Positions 1 to 6,051 of a stretch of DNA of 14,081 bases are shown here, piece after piece. The position numbers and the translations under genes were made by a program. The notes below the pieces were generated by a model that was given only the letters and a program-made list of their open reading frames with translations, had not been told where the DNA came from and made no database searches. Source of the stretch: Lutibacter sp. UBA4458 (GTDB taxonomy: Bacteria; Bacteroidota; Bacteroidia; Flavobacteriales; Flavobacteriaceae); NCBI GenBank assembly GCA_002390165.1, contig DGOU01000144.1:3562-17642 (forward strand). Direction: 5' to 3'. The number at the start of each line of letters is the position of its first letter. The stretch's first letter is position 1.

Positions 1-1758
1 GATAAATTAGTAATAACATCTATTAGTTTAAGTATAGGAGCTATTTTAATTGTTGCTTCCTTTTCATTTTATAATGCAAAGAAGGCGATTTTAGATAGAA
101 CATTTAAACAAATTACCTCTGTAAGAGTTATAAAATCTAATTTAATTGAAAAATATTTTTTGAACTGTGTTGATGAAATTAATTTAGCAAAATCTTCGTC
201 AGATATTAAAAATATTCTTACAAAAATTAACCAATCAAACTTATCAAATAGAAATAAATACCTATTTGATAACCAGAATTTTACTCATAATTCATTTTTA
301 AAAGAGTTAAAAAAGGAAAAATACAACGCTATTTATTTAATTGGGAAAAATAAAATTATTTATCCAATTAAAAAAAGCAAATCTAATTCAGATATTGACT
401 TTGATAATGTTTGGAATAAATCAAAAAATAGTAATCCAATTTATATTAAAGATTTTGTAAAAACGTCAAATAATAAGCATTCTAATATTTTAGTAAGCTC
501 AAAAATATTTGATATTAATAATAAAGTTATTGGAGTAATAGTTTTTGAACTATCGCCTAAAATAATTGATGCAATTATGCTTGAAAATAATTCAAAAAAA
601 AATGGATTTGGATATTCAGGTGAATCTTATTTGGTTGGTAGCGATTATTTAATGAGAAGTTCATCGCGTTTTCATTCTAATGCGGTTTTAAACACTGTAG
701 TAAAAACAGTAGCAGTTACCAATGCATTACAAAATAATAATTCCTTTAAAATAATAAAAGATTATAGAGGTGAAGTTGTTTTAAGTTCGTTTAGTAAATT
801 AAATATACCTAATTTAAATTGGGTGATTTTAGTTGAAATTGATTATAAAGAAGCTACTGTACCAATTTATAAAATTAGAAGTGAAATAATTTTTATTAGC
901 ATATTTATATTTTTAATAGTTTTAATTGTAGTTATAATTTTATCAAATAAAATAACCTATCCTATTCAAAAACTTAATATTGCAGCTCAAAAAATTGGAG
1001 AAGGTAATTTTGATATTGATTTAAATTCCAATTTAAATGATGAAATTGGTGAACTTACGGATTCGTTTACTAAAATGACTAAAAAATTAAAAATTCAAAC
1101 GGAAGAATTAAAACAGGAAAAAAGAAAACGACTTAGTTTATTAATTGATGGGCAAGAAAAGGAGCGCCAAAGATTATCAAGAGAATTACACGATAGTTTA
1201 GGACAACTATTAATTGGCTTAAAATTAAAGTATGAAAACTTATTAAATCAGTACCATATTATTAAAAACGATAATGAAGCGGAAGAATTAGGAAATCTAT
1301 TTAATTTAACTATTGATGAAACTAGAAGAATATCAAATAATTTAATGCCGGCAGGTTTGTCGGAATTTGGGCTAACCGCTGCAATTAGAAATTTATGTAA
1401 TACCTTTTCAGAATCCTCAAAAATTGAAATCCAATTTAATACTTTTGGAAATGCTGAAAAAGTGAATCAAAAATTACAAATCTATATTTTTAGAATAATA
1501 CAAGAAGGTATTTCCAACACGGTTAAACATGCAAACGCAAGCAAAATTATAGTTGACTTAGCGTTTGAAGCTAATAAAATTAAACTTAAAATTAGAGATA
1601 ATGGAATAGGGTTTAATATTGCTAATTCGGTTGATTTAAATTCGCATGGGTTAAACAATATAAAAGATAGAGTGGCATTATTTAAAGGTGTATTAAACTT
1701 TAGTTCTAAAAAAAATAAAGGCACAATTATTAACATTGAATTTCCTTTAAAAAAATGA
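1..1758 (+). CDS. Membrane sensor histidine kinase, NarX/DegS-type (5' end outside window)
   Basis: The reading frame is open from base 1 to the TGA at 1756-1758, giving 585 visible residues; the true start lies upstream. Visible layout: a first membrane helix at residues about 3-23, an extracytoplasmic sensor region about 25-290, a second helix about 295-315 (FISIFIFLIVLIVVIIL), HAMP about 315-368, a short coiled coil, then HisKA_3 with the phosphoacceptor His at 397 in RELHDSLGQLL (codon 1189-1191). The HATPase domain has its N box around 501-510 (QEGISNTVKHA) and G1 box DNGIGF at 533-538. The sensor carries GYSGESYLVGSD followed by LMRSSSRF, the signature I associate with Cache-type ligand-binding domains. 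By family it autophosphorylates on His and passes the phosphate to a NarL-type regulator, here almost certainly the next gene 4 nt downstream. The ligand is unknown; proximity to a porin and ammonium transporter hints at a nitrogen-related cue, which is inference. Confidence 0.93.
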   Translation, partial: DKLVITSISLSIGAILIVASFSFYNAKKAILDRTFKQITSVRVIKSNLIEKYFLNCVDEINLAKSSSDIKNILTKINQSNLSNRNKYLFDNQNFTHNSFLKELKKEKYNAIYLIGKNKIIYPIKKSKSNSDIDFDNVWNKSKNSNPIYIKDFVKTSNNKHSNILVSSKIFDINNKVIGVIVFELSPKIIDAIMLENNSKKNGFGYSGESYLVGSDYLMRSSSRFHSNAVLNTVVKTVAVTNALQNNNSFKIIKDYRGEVVLSSFSKLNIPNLNWVILVEIDYKEATVPIYKIRSEIIFISIFIFLIVLIVVIILSNKITYPIQKLNIAAQKIGEGNFDIDLNSNLNDEIGELTDSFTKMTKKLKIQTEELKQEKRKRLSLLIDGQEKERQRLSRELHDSLGQLLIGLKLKYENLLNQYHIIKNDNEAEELGNLFNLTIDETRRISNNLMPAGLSEFGLTAAIRNLCNTFSESSKIEIQFNTFGNAEKVNQKLQIYIFRIIQEGISNTVKHANASKIIVDLAFEANKIKLKIRDNGIGFNIANSVDLNSHGLNNIKDRVALFKGVLNFSSKKNKGTIINIEFPLKK

Positions 1759-1762
1759 ATAT

Positions 1763-2422
1763 ATGAGTGAAATTAAAGTTGTTTTAGTTGATGATCATCA
1801 AATTGTACGAGACGGAATAAAAGCGTTGTTAGCTAATAGTTTAGGAATAAAAATAATAGGAGAAGCTCAAAATGCAAATGCGTTTTTTGCACAATTAAAA
1901 ACACAAATACCAGATGTAGTTTTATTAGATATTTCATTACCAGTAATGTCTGGTATAGAAATATCAAAAATACTTAAAACGGATTTTCCGAAAATCAAAA
2001 TATTAATGTTGTCTATGTATACTTCAGAAGATTTTGTGTTTAATGCACTAAAAGCGGGTATTCATGGCTATTTACCCAAAAACACTACTAGAGATGAACT
2101 TGTACTAGCCATAAATGAAGTATTTAAAGGAAGGGAATATTTTAGCAAATCTATAGCGGATACCATCCTAAAAAGTTACGTGAAAAGTGCAAAATTCGGA
2201 AATGAGGTTTCTAGTGATACTATAAAAGTTTTAACTAACAGAGAACAGGAAATATTACGTTATGTAGTAGAAGGATTAAAAAATCCTACAATTGCTGAAA
2301 AGTTGTCCATAAGTATAAGAACAGTTGAAACTCACAAAGCTAGTATTCTAAAAAAATTGGAATTGAAAAACACTGTTGACCTTGTGAAATTTGCAATTAA
2401 AAATAAAATTATTGAGTTGTAA
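1763..2422 (+). CDS. NarL/FixJ-family response regulator (REC + LuxR-type HTH)
   Basis: This is a DNA-binding response regulator of 219 residues, normal for the family. The receiver domain spans about 3-120: acidic pair D10-D11, phosphoacceptor D56 in LLDISLP, switch Ser84 in LMLSMY and conserved K106 in YLPKNT. A linker leads to a LuxR-type helix-turn-helix at about 155-215, with LTNREQEILRYVVEG and the recognition region ISIRTVETHKASI. The ATG at 1763 lies 4 nt after the kinase stop, so the two are almost certainly co-transcribed and form a cognate pair. After phosphorylation such proteins dimerise and bind inverted repeats near promoters. The next gene starts 93 nt downstream after a region with two inverted repeats, so activation of the porin/amt genes or autoregulation is plausible but not shown. 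Confidence 0.95.
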   Translation: MSEIKVVLVDDHQIVRDGIKALLANSLGIKIIGEAQNANAFFAQLKTQIPDVVLLDISLPVMSGIEISKILKTDFPKIKILMLSMYTSEDFVFNALKAGIHGYLPKNTTRDELVLAINEVFKGREYFSKSIADTILKSYVKSAKFGNEVSSDTIKVLTNREQEILRYVVEGLKNPTIAEKLSISIRTVETHKASILKKLELKNTVDLVKFAIKNKIIEL

Positions 2423-2445
2423 TTTAAGTAAAACACGTACTTAAA
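2423..2445. repeat. Perfect 8-bp inverted repeat after the response-regulator gene
   Basis: TTTAAGTA at 2423-2430 is matched by TACTTAAA at 2438-2445 with a 7-nt spacer. It starts directly after the regulator's TAA. There is no T tract behind it, so it is a poor intrinsic terminator. It could be a weak hairpin or a protein-binding site. A second, overlapping repeat lies at 2435-2452. Confidence 0.45.
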
Positions 2446-2452
2446 TATACGT
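2435..2452. promoter_or_regulatory. Possible operator: ACGTA-N8-TACGT inverted repeat
   Basis: ACGTA at 2435-2439 and TACGT at 2448-2452 form an 18-bp dyad. It lies about 10 bp upstream of the TTG that could be the -33 element of the porin promoter. That is where an activator of the NarL class could sit, and the neighbouring gene encodes such a regulator. The arms are only 5 bp long, so the call is tentative. Confidence 0.25.
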
Positions 2453-2462
2453 AATTCAACAA

Positions 2463-2493
2463 TTGATAATTAATGCTATTTTTTTCAAATTTG
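2463..2493 (+). promoter_or_regulatory. Candidate Bacteroidota-type promoter for the porin-amt pair
   Basis: TTG at 2463-2465 is followed after 20 nt by CAAATTTG at 2486-2493. The known consensus for the primary sigma factor of this phylum is TTTG or TTG, about 19-21 nt, then TAnnTTTG; the second box differs from it at one defined position (C for T). Transcription would begin near 2500, leaving a short leader before the ATG at 2516. Matches to such short boxes are frequent in AT-rich DNA, so this is only a candidate. Confidence 0.35.
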
Positions 2494-2515
2494 TATTTTA
2501 AAATTAAATACTTTA

Positions 2516-3274
2516 ATGAGAAAAATAAAATTTTTTGCAGCAATTTTAACTACAATTAGTTCATTAACTTTTTTTTCAGTAACCGCACAAAATACAGCTC
2601 AAAAAGTAAATCCTTTTAAAGCTAATGTAGATTTTATGAGTAGATATGTTTGGAGAGGAACGGATTATGGAAACTCACCAAGTATTCAACCAAGTATAAG
2701 CTACACAAATTCCAATATCACTGTTGGTACTTGGGCAGCATATACAACCAATACACAATCTTTACAAGAAGTAGATATTTATGTTAGTTATGCTTTTTCA
2801 AAGTTGTTCTCATTAACAATTACCGATTATTTTTTTCCAAATCAAGATAATTCAAATGATAAATATTTTAATTATAACGATACATCAACGAGACATGTAA
2901 TTGAAGCTTCGGCAAATTATACCTTTTCAAAAAAAATACCACTATCACTTTTAGTTGCAACTAATATTTATGGAGCAGATGCCAGAAGGATTAACTATGA
3001 TGGAAGTATGGGTACAAAACAATTTTCAACTTATGCAGAATTGAATTATACTTTTAAAAATATTCAGGTTTTTTTAGGCTCTAATTTGACACATGAAAAT
3101 AAAAATATCGGAGAAACAGGATATTATGGAAATTCTATAGGAGTTATAAATTTAGGAGCAACAGTTACAAAACAAATAAAATTTACAGAAATATACAATT
3201 TACCATTGACAATATCATTAATTACAAACCCTCAAACTCAAAAAATATTTTTGGTAGCGGGTTTTTCATTTTAA
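2516..3274 (+). CDS. TorF/Gcw_chp-like outer-membrane beta-barrel protein (putative porin)
   Basis: The protein has 252 residues. Residues 1-24 form a signal peptide (basic MRKIK, hydrophobic core, probable cleavage after SVTA before Q25). The mature N-terminus contains FMSRYVWRGTDYGNSPSIQPSISY, which matches the signature region I know from TorF-family putative porins (TIGR02001/Gcw_chp). The rest alternates short amphipathic strands rich in Tyr, Thr and Asn, and the chain ends in ...LVAGFSF, a terminal aromatic typical of barrels inserted by BAM. It is therefore expected in the outer membrane as a small pore. It lies 26 nt upstream of the ammonium transporter and is probably co-transcribed with it. 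In Proteobacteria this family is, as I recall, often found beside glnK-amtB, so a role in letting ammonium or small nitrogen compounds into the periplasm is a reasonable inference. Transport has not been shown by anything in the sequence. Confidence 0.82.
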   Translation: MRKIKFFAAILTTISSLTFFSVTAQNTAQKVNPFKANVDFMSRYVWRGTDYGNSPSIQPSISYTNSNITVGTWAAYTTNTQSLQEVDIYVSYAFSKLFSLTITDYFFPNQDNSNDKYFNYNDTSTRHVIEASANYTFSKKIPLSLLVATNIYGADARRINYDGSMGTKQFSTYAELNYTFKNIQVFLGSNLTHENKNIGETGYYGNSIGVINLGATVTKQIKFTEIYNLPLTISLITNPQTQKIFLVAGFSF

Positions 3275-3300
3275 TACATTAATAACTAAAATTTAATATT

Positions 3301-4521
3301 ATGGGTTTTGATACAGGAACAACAACTTTTATGATTCTTAGCACAAGTTTGGTGATGTTAATGACACCTGGACTTGCTTTTTTTTACGGTGGCTTAGCCG
3401 GAAAAAGAAATATTCTTGGAGTAATGATGCAAACATTTGTCTCATTAGGTATAACAACAGTTTTATGGATTGCTTTTGGCTATTCCTTATGTTTTAGTGG
3501 AGGTGAAGGAGGTATTATTGGAAATCTGGATTGGGCATTTTTAAATGGCATACCATTTAATAATCCATACAGCGGAGCAAATGGAGAATATCCAGAATTT
3601 ATTTTTATTGCTTATCAAATGATGTTTGCAGTAATTACACCAACATTAATTACTGGTGCATTTGTAAACAGAGTTTCCTTTAAAGCATATTTAATTTTCT
3701 TGGTTGCCTGGCAAGTTTTTGTGTATTATCCTTTTGTACACATGGTTTGGGGTGGTGGATTACTAGCTGAATGGGGAGTTCTTGATTTTGCAGGAGGAAT
3801 TGTGGTTCATGCAACGGCAGGTTTTGCAGCATTGGCATCTGTAATTTATGTTGGTAAACGTACGGATACAAAATCACCCCCAAATAGTATTCCATTAGTA
3901 GCCATTGGTACAGGTTTACTTTGGTTTGGTTGGTATGGTTTTAATGCCGGAAGTGAACTTAAAGTAGATGCTATTACAACAACAGCTTTTTTAAATACCG
4001 ATGTGGCAGCTTCTTTTGCAGGGGTAACTTGGCTTATAGTTGAGTGGATTAGAGAAGGTAAACCCAAATTTGTTGGTTTATTAACAGGTTTTGTTGCAGG
4101 TTTAGCAACTATTACTCCTGCAGCAGGTTTTGTACCATTATGGGCAGCTGTTCTAATAGGAATTGCAGCAGGTTTATTATGTTATATAGCAGTTCAATTT
4201 AAAAACAAATGGGGTTGGGATGATGCCCTTGATGTTTGGGGAGTTCATGGTATGGGAGGAGTGTTTGGAACAATTCTTTTAGGAGTATTTGCATCTTCAA
4301 GTATTAACGGACAATCCGGATTATTAGAAGGAAATGTTTATTTCTTTATAAAAGAAGTTGTTGCAGTAATTGGTGCAGCTGCTTATGCTTTTATATTTAC
4401 CTATGTTATGCTTGTTTTAATTAATAGAGTAACAAGGGTAAAAGTAACCGATTCTGAAGAAAGCATTGGTTTAGACGCTTCATTACATGGTGAAAAAGCT
4501 TATGATGAAGGTGTTTTGTAA
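3301..4521 (+). CDS. amtB: Ammonium transporter (Amt/AmtB family)
   Basis: This 406-residue inner-membrane protein of about 11 helices conducts ammonium, acting as a trimer. The family's pore residues are all visible (E. coli AmtB equivalents in brackets): F109 (F107) in YQMMFAVITP, W150 (W148) in HMVWGGG, D162 (D160), H170 (H168) in VVHATAG, F214 and S218 (F215, S219) in GFNAGSE, and H316 (H318) in WGVHGMGG. Unlike E. coli AmtB there is no cleavable signal peptide; the chain enters helix 1 almost at once. The cytoplasmic tail ends IGLDASLHGEKAYDE, the conserved C-terminal region that contacts PII (GlnK) proteins, yet no glnK/glnB gene occurs in the window. It lies 26 nt after the porin-like gene and is followed by a strong terminator, so it is the last gene of its unit. 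It needs no unusual start: ATG at 3301 fits the family's N-terminus. Confidence 0.97.
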   Translation: MGFDTGTTTFMILSTSLVMLMTPGLAFFYGGLAGKRNILGVMMQTFVSLGITTVLWIAFGYSLCFSGGEGGIIGNLDWAFLNGIPFNNPYSGANGEYPEFIFIAYQMMFAVITPTLITGAFVNRVSFKAYLIFLVAWQVFVYYPFVHMVWGGGLLAEWGVLDFAGGIVVHATAGFAALASVIYVGKRTDTKSPPNSIPLVAIGTGLLWFGWYGFNAGSELKVDAITTTAFLNTDVAASFAGVTWLIVEWIREGKPKFVGLLTGFVAGLATITPAAGFVPLWAAVLIGIAAGLLCYIAVQFKNKWGWDDALDVWGVHGMGGVFGTILLGVFASSSINGQSGLLEGNVYFFIKEVVAVIGAAAYAFIFTYVMLVLINRVTRVKVTDSEESIGLDASLHGEKAYDEGVL

Positions 4522-4538
4522 TTAGTTGGATGAAATTT

Positions 4539-4575
4539 AAAAAAAAGGTCTGTTATAAAACCGACCTTTTTTTTT
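4539..4575. terminator. Intrinsic terminator, symmetric and probably bidirectional
   Basis: Eight A (4539-4546), GGTC (4547-4550), one mismatch, GTT (4552-4554), loop ATAA, AAC (4559-4561), one mismatch, GACC (4563-4566), then nine T (4567-4575). It begins 17 nt after the amt stop codon. Because an A tract precedes the stem, the same hairpin has a U tract when read from the other strand, so it can also end transcription of the convergent decarboxylase gene, whose stop codon is at 4597-4599. Confidence 0.88.
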
Positions 4576-4596
4576 GGAAATTGTTTAAGTATTTTT

Positions 4597-5985
4597 TTAA
4601 TATTTATTTAAAGAATTTTTAAAGGCAGTTACCGATAAATCAATATCTTTTTTAGTGGTTGCCCAAGAACAAACACTAATTCTAATAACTTTTTTAGTAT
4701 CCCATGTTGCACCGCCAACCCAACAAGTTCTATCTTCTTGAATTTTTTTAATAGTTTCTTCTGTAACTTTATCATTTTTACAACGAACCAATATTTGATT
4801 AAACACTACATTGTTCAGTACTTTAAATCCTTCAATTTTATCAATTTCTTGTGCAAAATAAACCGCATTATTATGCAAACCTAAAATCATTTCATCCATT
4901 CCAGATTTACCCAAGTATTTTATAGTAGCCCATAACTCTACAATTCTAGATCTTCTGGACATTTCTGGAGTGTAAAACATGCCATCCCTTTCTTCACCTA
5001 AAATAATATAACTACCAGTCATATGTAAAGCGGAAACTATAGCTTCTTTGTCTTCGCACATAACAATTCCTGAATCGTAAGGTGTATTTAAAGTTTTATG
5101 TCCATCAACAGCCCATGAGTTTGCTAAATTAATTCCTTTGGTTAAATGTTTTAAGTTTTTGGATGCTGCAGCCCACAAACCAAAAGCTCCATCAATATGG
5201 ACCCAAGCTTTTTTTTGTTGTGCTATTTCGCAAATTTTTTCAAAATTATCAAAGGAGCCACTATTTACATTTCCTGCTTGAAGAATAAGTATGGTTTTAC
5301 TGTCTAATTCTGGAATATCTTCTACTATTATTCTTCCTTGGTTATCGGTATTTACCCATTCTATATTGTTTTTCCCAAAACCCAACAAGGAAATAGCCTT
5401 TAAAACTGTAGAATGTGCTTGTTTTCCAGTTACTATTCTAAGTTTAGGAGCATTAAATAATCCATCTTCATTAATATCCCAATTTAAACGTTTTAAAATA
5501 CGATATCGTGCTGCGGCTAATCCAGCAAAAGTTGCAGCGGATGTACCACTCACAAATCCGGCAACAGTTCTTTTAGGTAAATCAAATAAATTAACTAACC
5601 ATTTTTCTACAACCATTTCTAATTTAGAAGAAATAGGGGATATTACTTGCATTGCTGTATTTTGATCCCAAAAAATTGCTAAATTTTTTGCTGCTAAACC
5701 GGTTGGCACAACACTTCCATTTACAAAACCAAAATATCTACCTCCAATTTGAGAAACAGTGGCAGGAGATCCGTATTTATGAAGCAAACTAATTATAGTT
5801 GAAGAGTCTCCGTTATGTTCCGGTAAAGTTTCATCAAAAACATTTAAATCTTTTAAAGCTTTTTTAGTAGGATAAACATTTCGGTTAAACGATTTATTTA
5901 TATACTGATAACCATATTTTTGTGCTTCCTTAAATATTTTTTTCGATTGCATTTCTGCAAACATGGTGTCTTGTATTTTAGACAT
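4597..5985 (-). CDS. Group II PLP-dependent amino-acid decarboxylase (substrate unknown)
   Basis: This 462-residue cytosolic enzyme has the fold of aromatic-amino-acid, glutamate and related decarboxylases (Pfam PF00282). Visible landmarks: phosphate-binding GTSAATFAGL at 147-156, H191 in KQAHST (the His that stacks on the PLP ring), D265 in HIDGAFG (the Asp that pairs with the pyridine nitrogen) and the Schiff-base lysine K297 in VDGHKTLN. These match AADC H192, D271 and K303 by order and spacing. Length is typical and the gene looks intact. By family it removes CO2 from an amino acid to give an amine; databases often label close relatives 'aspartate aminotransferase family', but the DGHK context argues for a decarboxylase. 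I cannot name the substrate from residues alone. It lies 66 nt downstream of the hybrid kinase on the same strand and may be read through from it, although an 11-bp inverted repeat sits just before its ATG. It converges on amt across a shared terminator. Confidence 0.88.
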   Translation of the reverse strand: MSKIQDTMFAEMQSKKIFKEAQKYGYQYINKSFNRNVYPTKKALKDLNVFDETLPEHNGDSSTIISLLHKYGSPATVSQIGGRYFGFVNGSVVPTGLAAKNLAIFWDQNTAMQVISPISSKLEMVVEKWLVNLFDLPKRTVAGFVSGTSAATFAGLAAARYRILKRLNWDINEDGLFNAPKLRIVTGKQAHSTVLKAISLLGFGKNNIEWVNTDNQGRIIVEDIPELDSKTILILQAGNVNSGSFDNFEKICEIAQQKKAWVHIDGAFGLWAAASKNLKHLTKGINLANSWAVDGHKTLNTPYDSGIVMCEDKEAIVSALHMTGSYIILGEERDGMFYTPEMSRRSRIVELWATIKYLGKSGMDEMILGLHNNAVYFAQEIDKIEGFKVLNNVVFNQILVRCKNDKVTEETIKKIQEDRTCWVGGATWDTKKVIRISVCSWATTKKDIDLSVTAFKNSLNKY

Positions 5986-5991
5986 AAACCT

Positions 5992-6020
5992 ATTACTTTT
6001 ATTTATTTTATAAAAGTAAT
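5992..6020. repeat. 11-bp perfect inverted repeat immediately before the decarboxylase start
   Basis: ATTACTTTTAT at 5992-6002 is repeated in inverted form at 6010-6020 (ATAAAAGTAAT) with a 7-nt spacer. On the minus strand it ends 6 nt before the decarboxylase ATG (5985), so as RNA it would be a weak hairpin covering the ribosome-binding region, and as DNA it could be an operator. It is not a good terminator for the kinase upstream, since no T tract follows on that strand. On the plus strand it is followed by six T (6022-6027), but no plus-strand gene ends here. Confidence 0.5.
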
Positions 6021-6051
6021 CTTTTTTAATATGGTAAATAACGGATTACAA

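Noticed and set aside
160..1758. TTG at 160 as the start of the first kinase
   Set aside because: The same frame is open to base 1 and encodes a clear membrane helix (SISLSIGAILIVASFSF) upstream of it, which a two-helix sensor kinase needs. The gene is cut by the window edge instead.
5291..5665. Plus-strand open frame inside the decarboxylase gene (124 codons), and similar antisense frames at 1482-1736, 3680-3895, 3846-4067, 6929-7144 and 9946-10134
   Set aside because: Each lies wholly inside a well-supported gene on the other strand and shows no domain or plausible protein composition.
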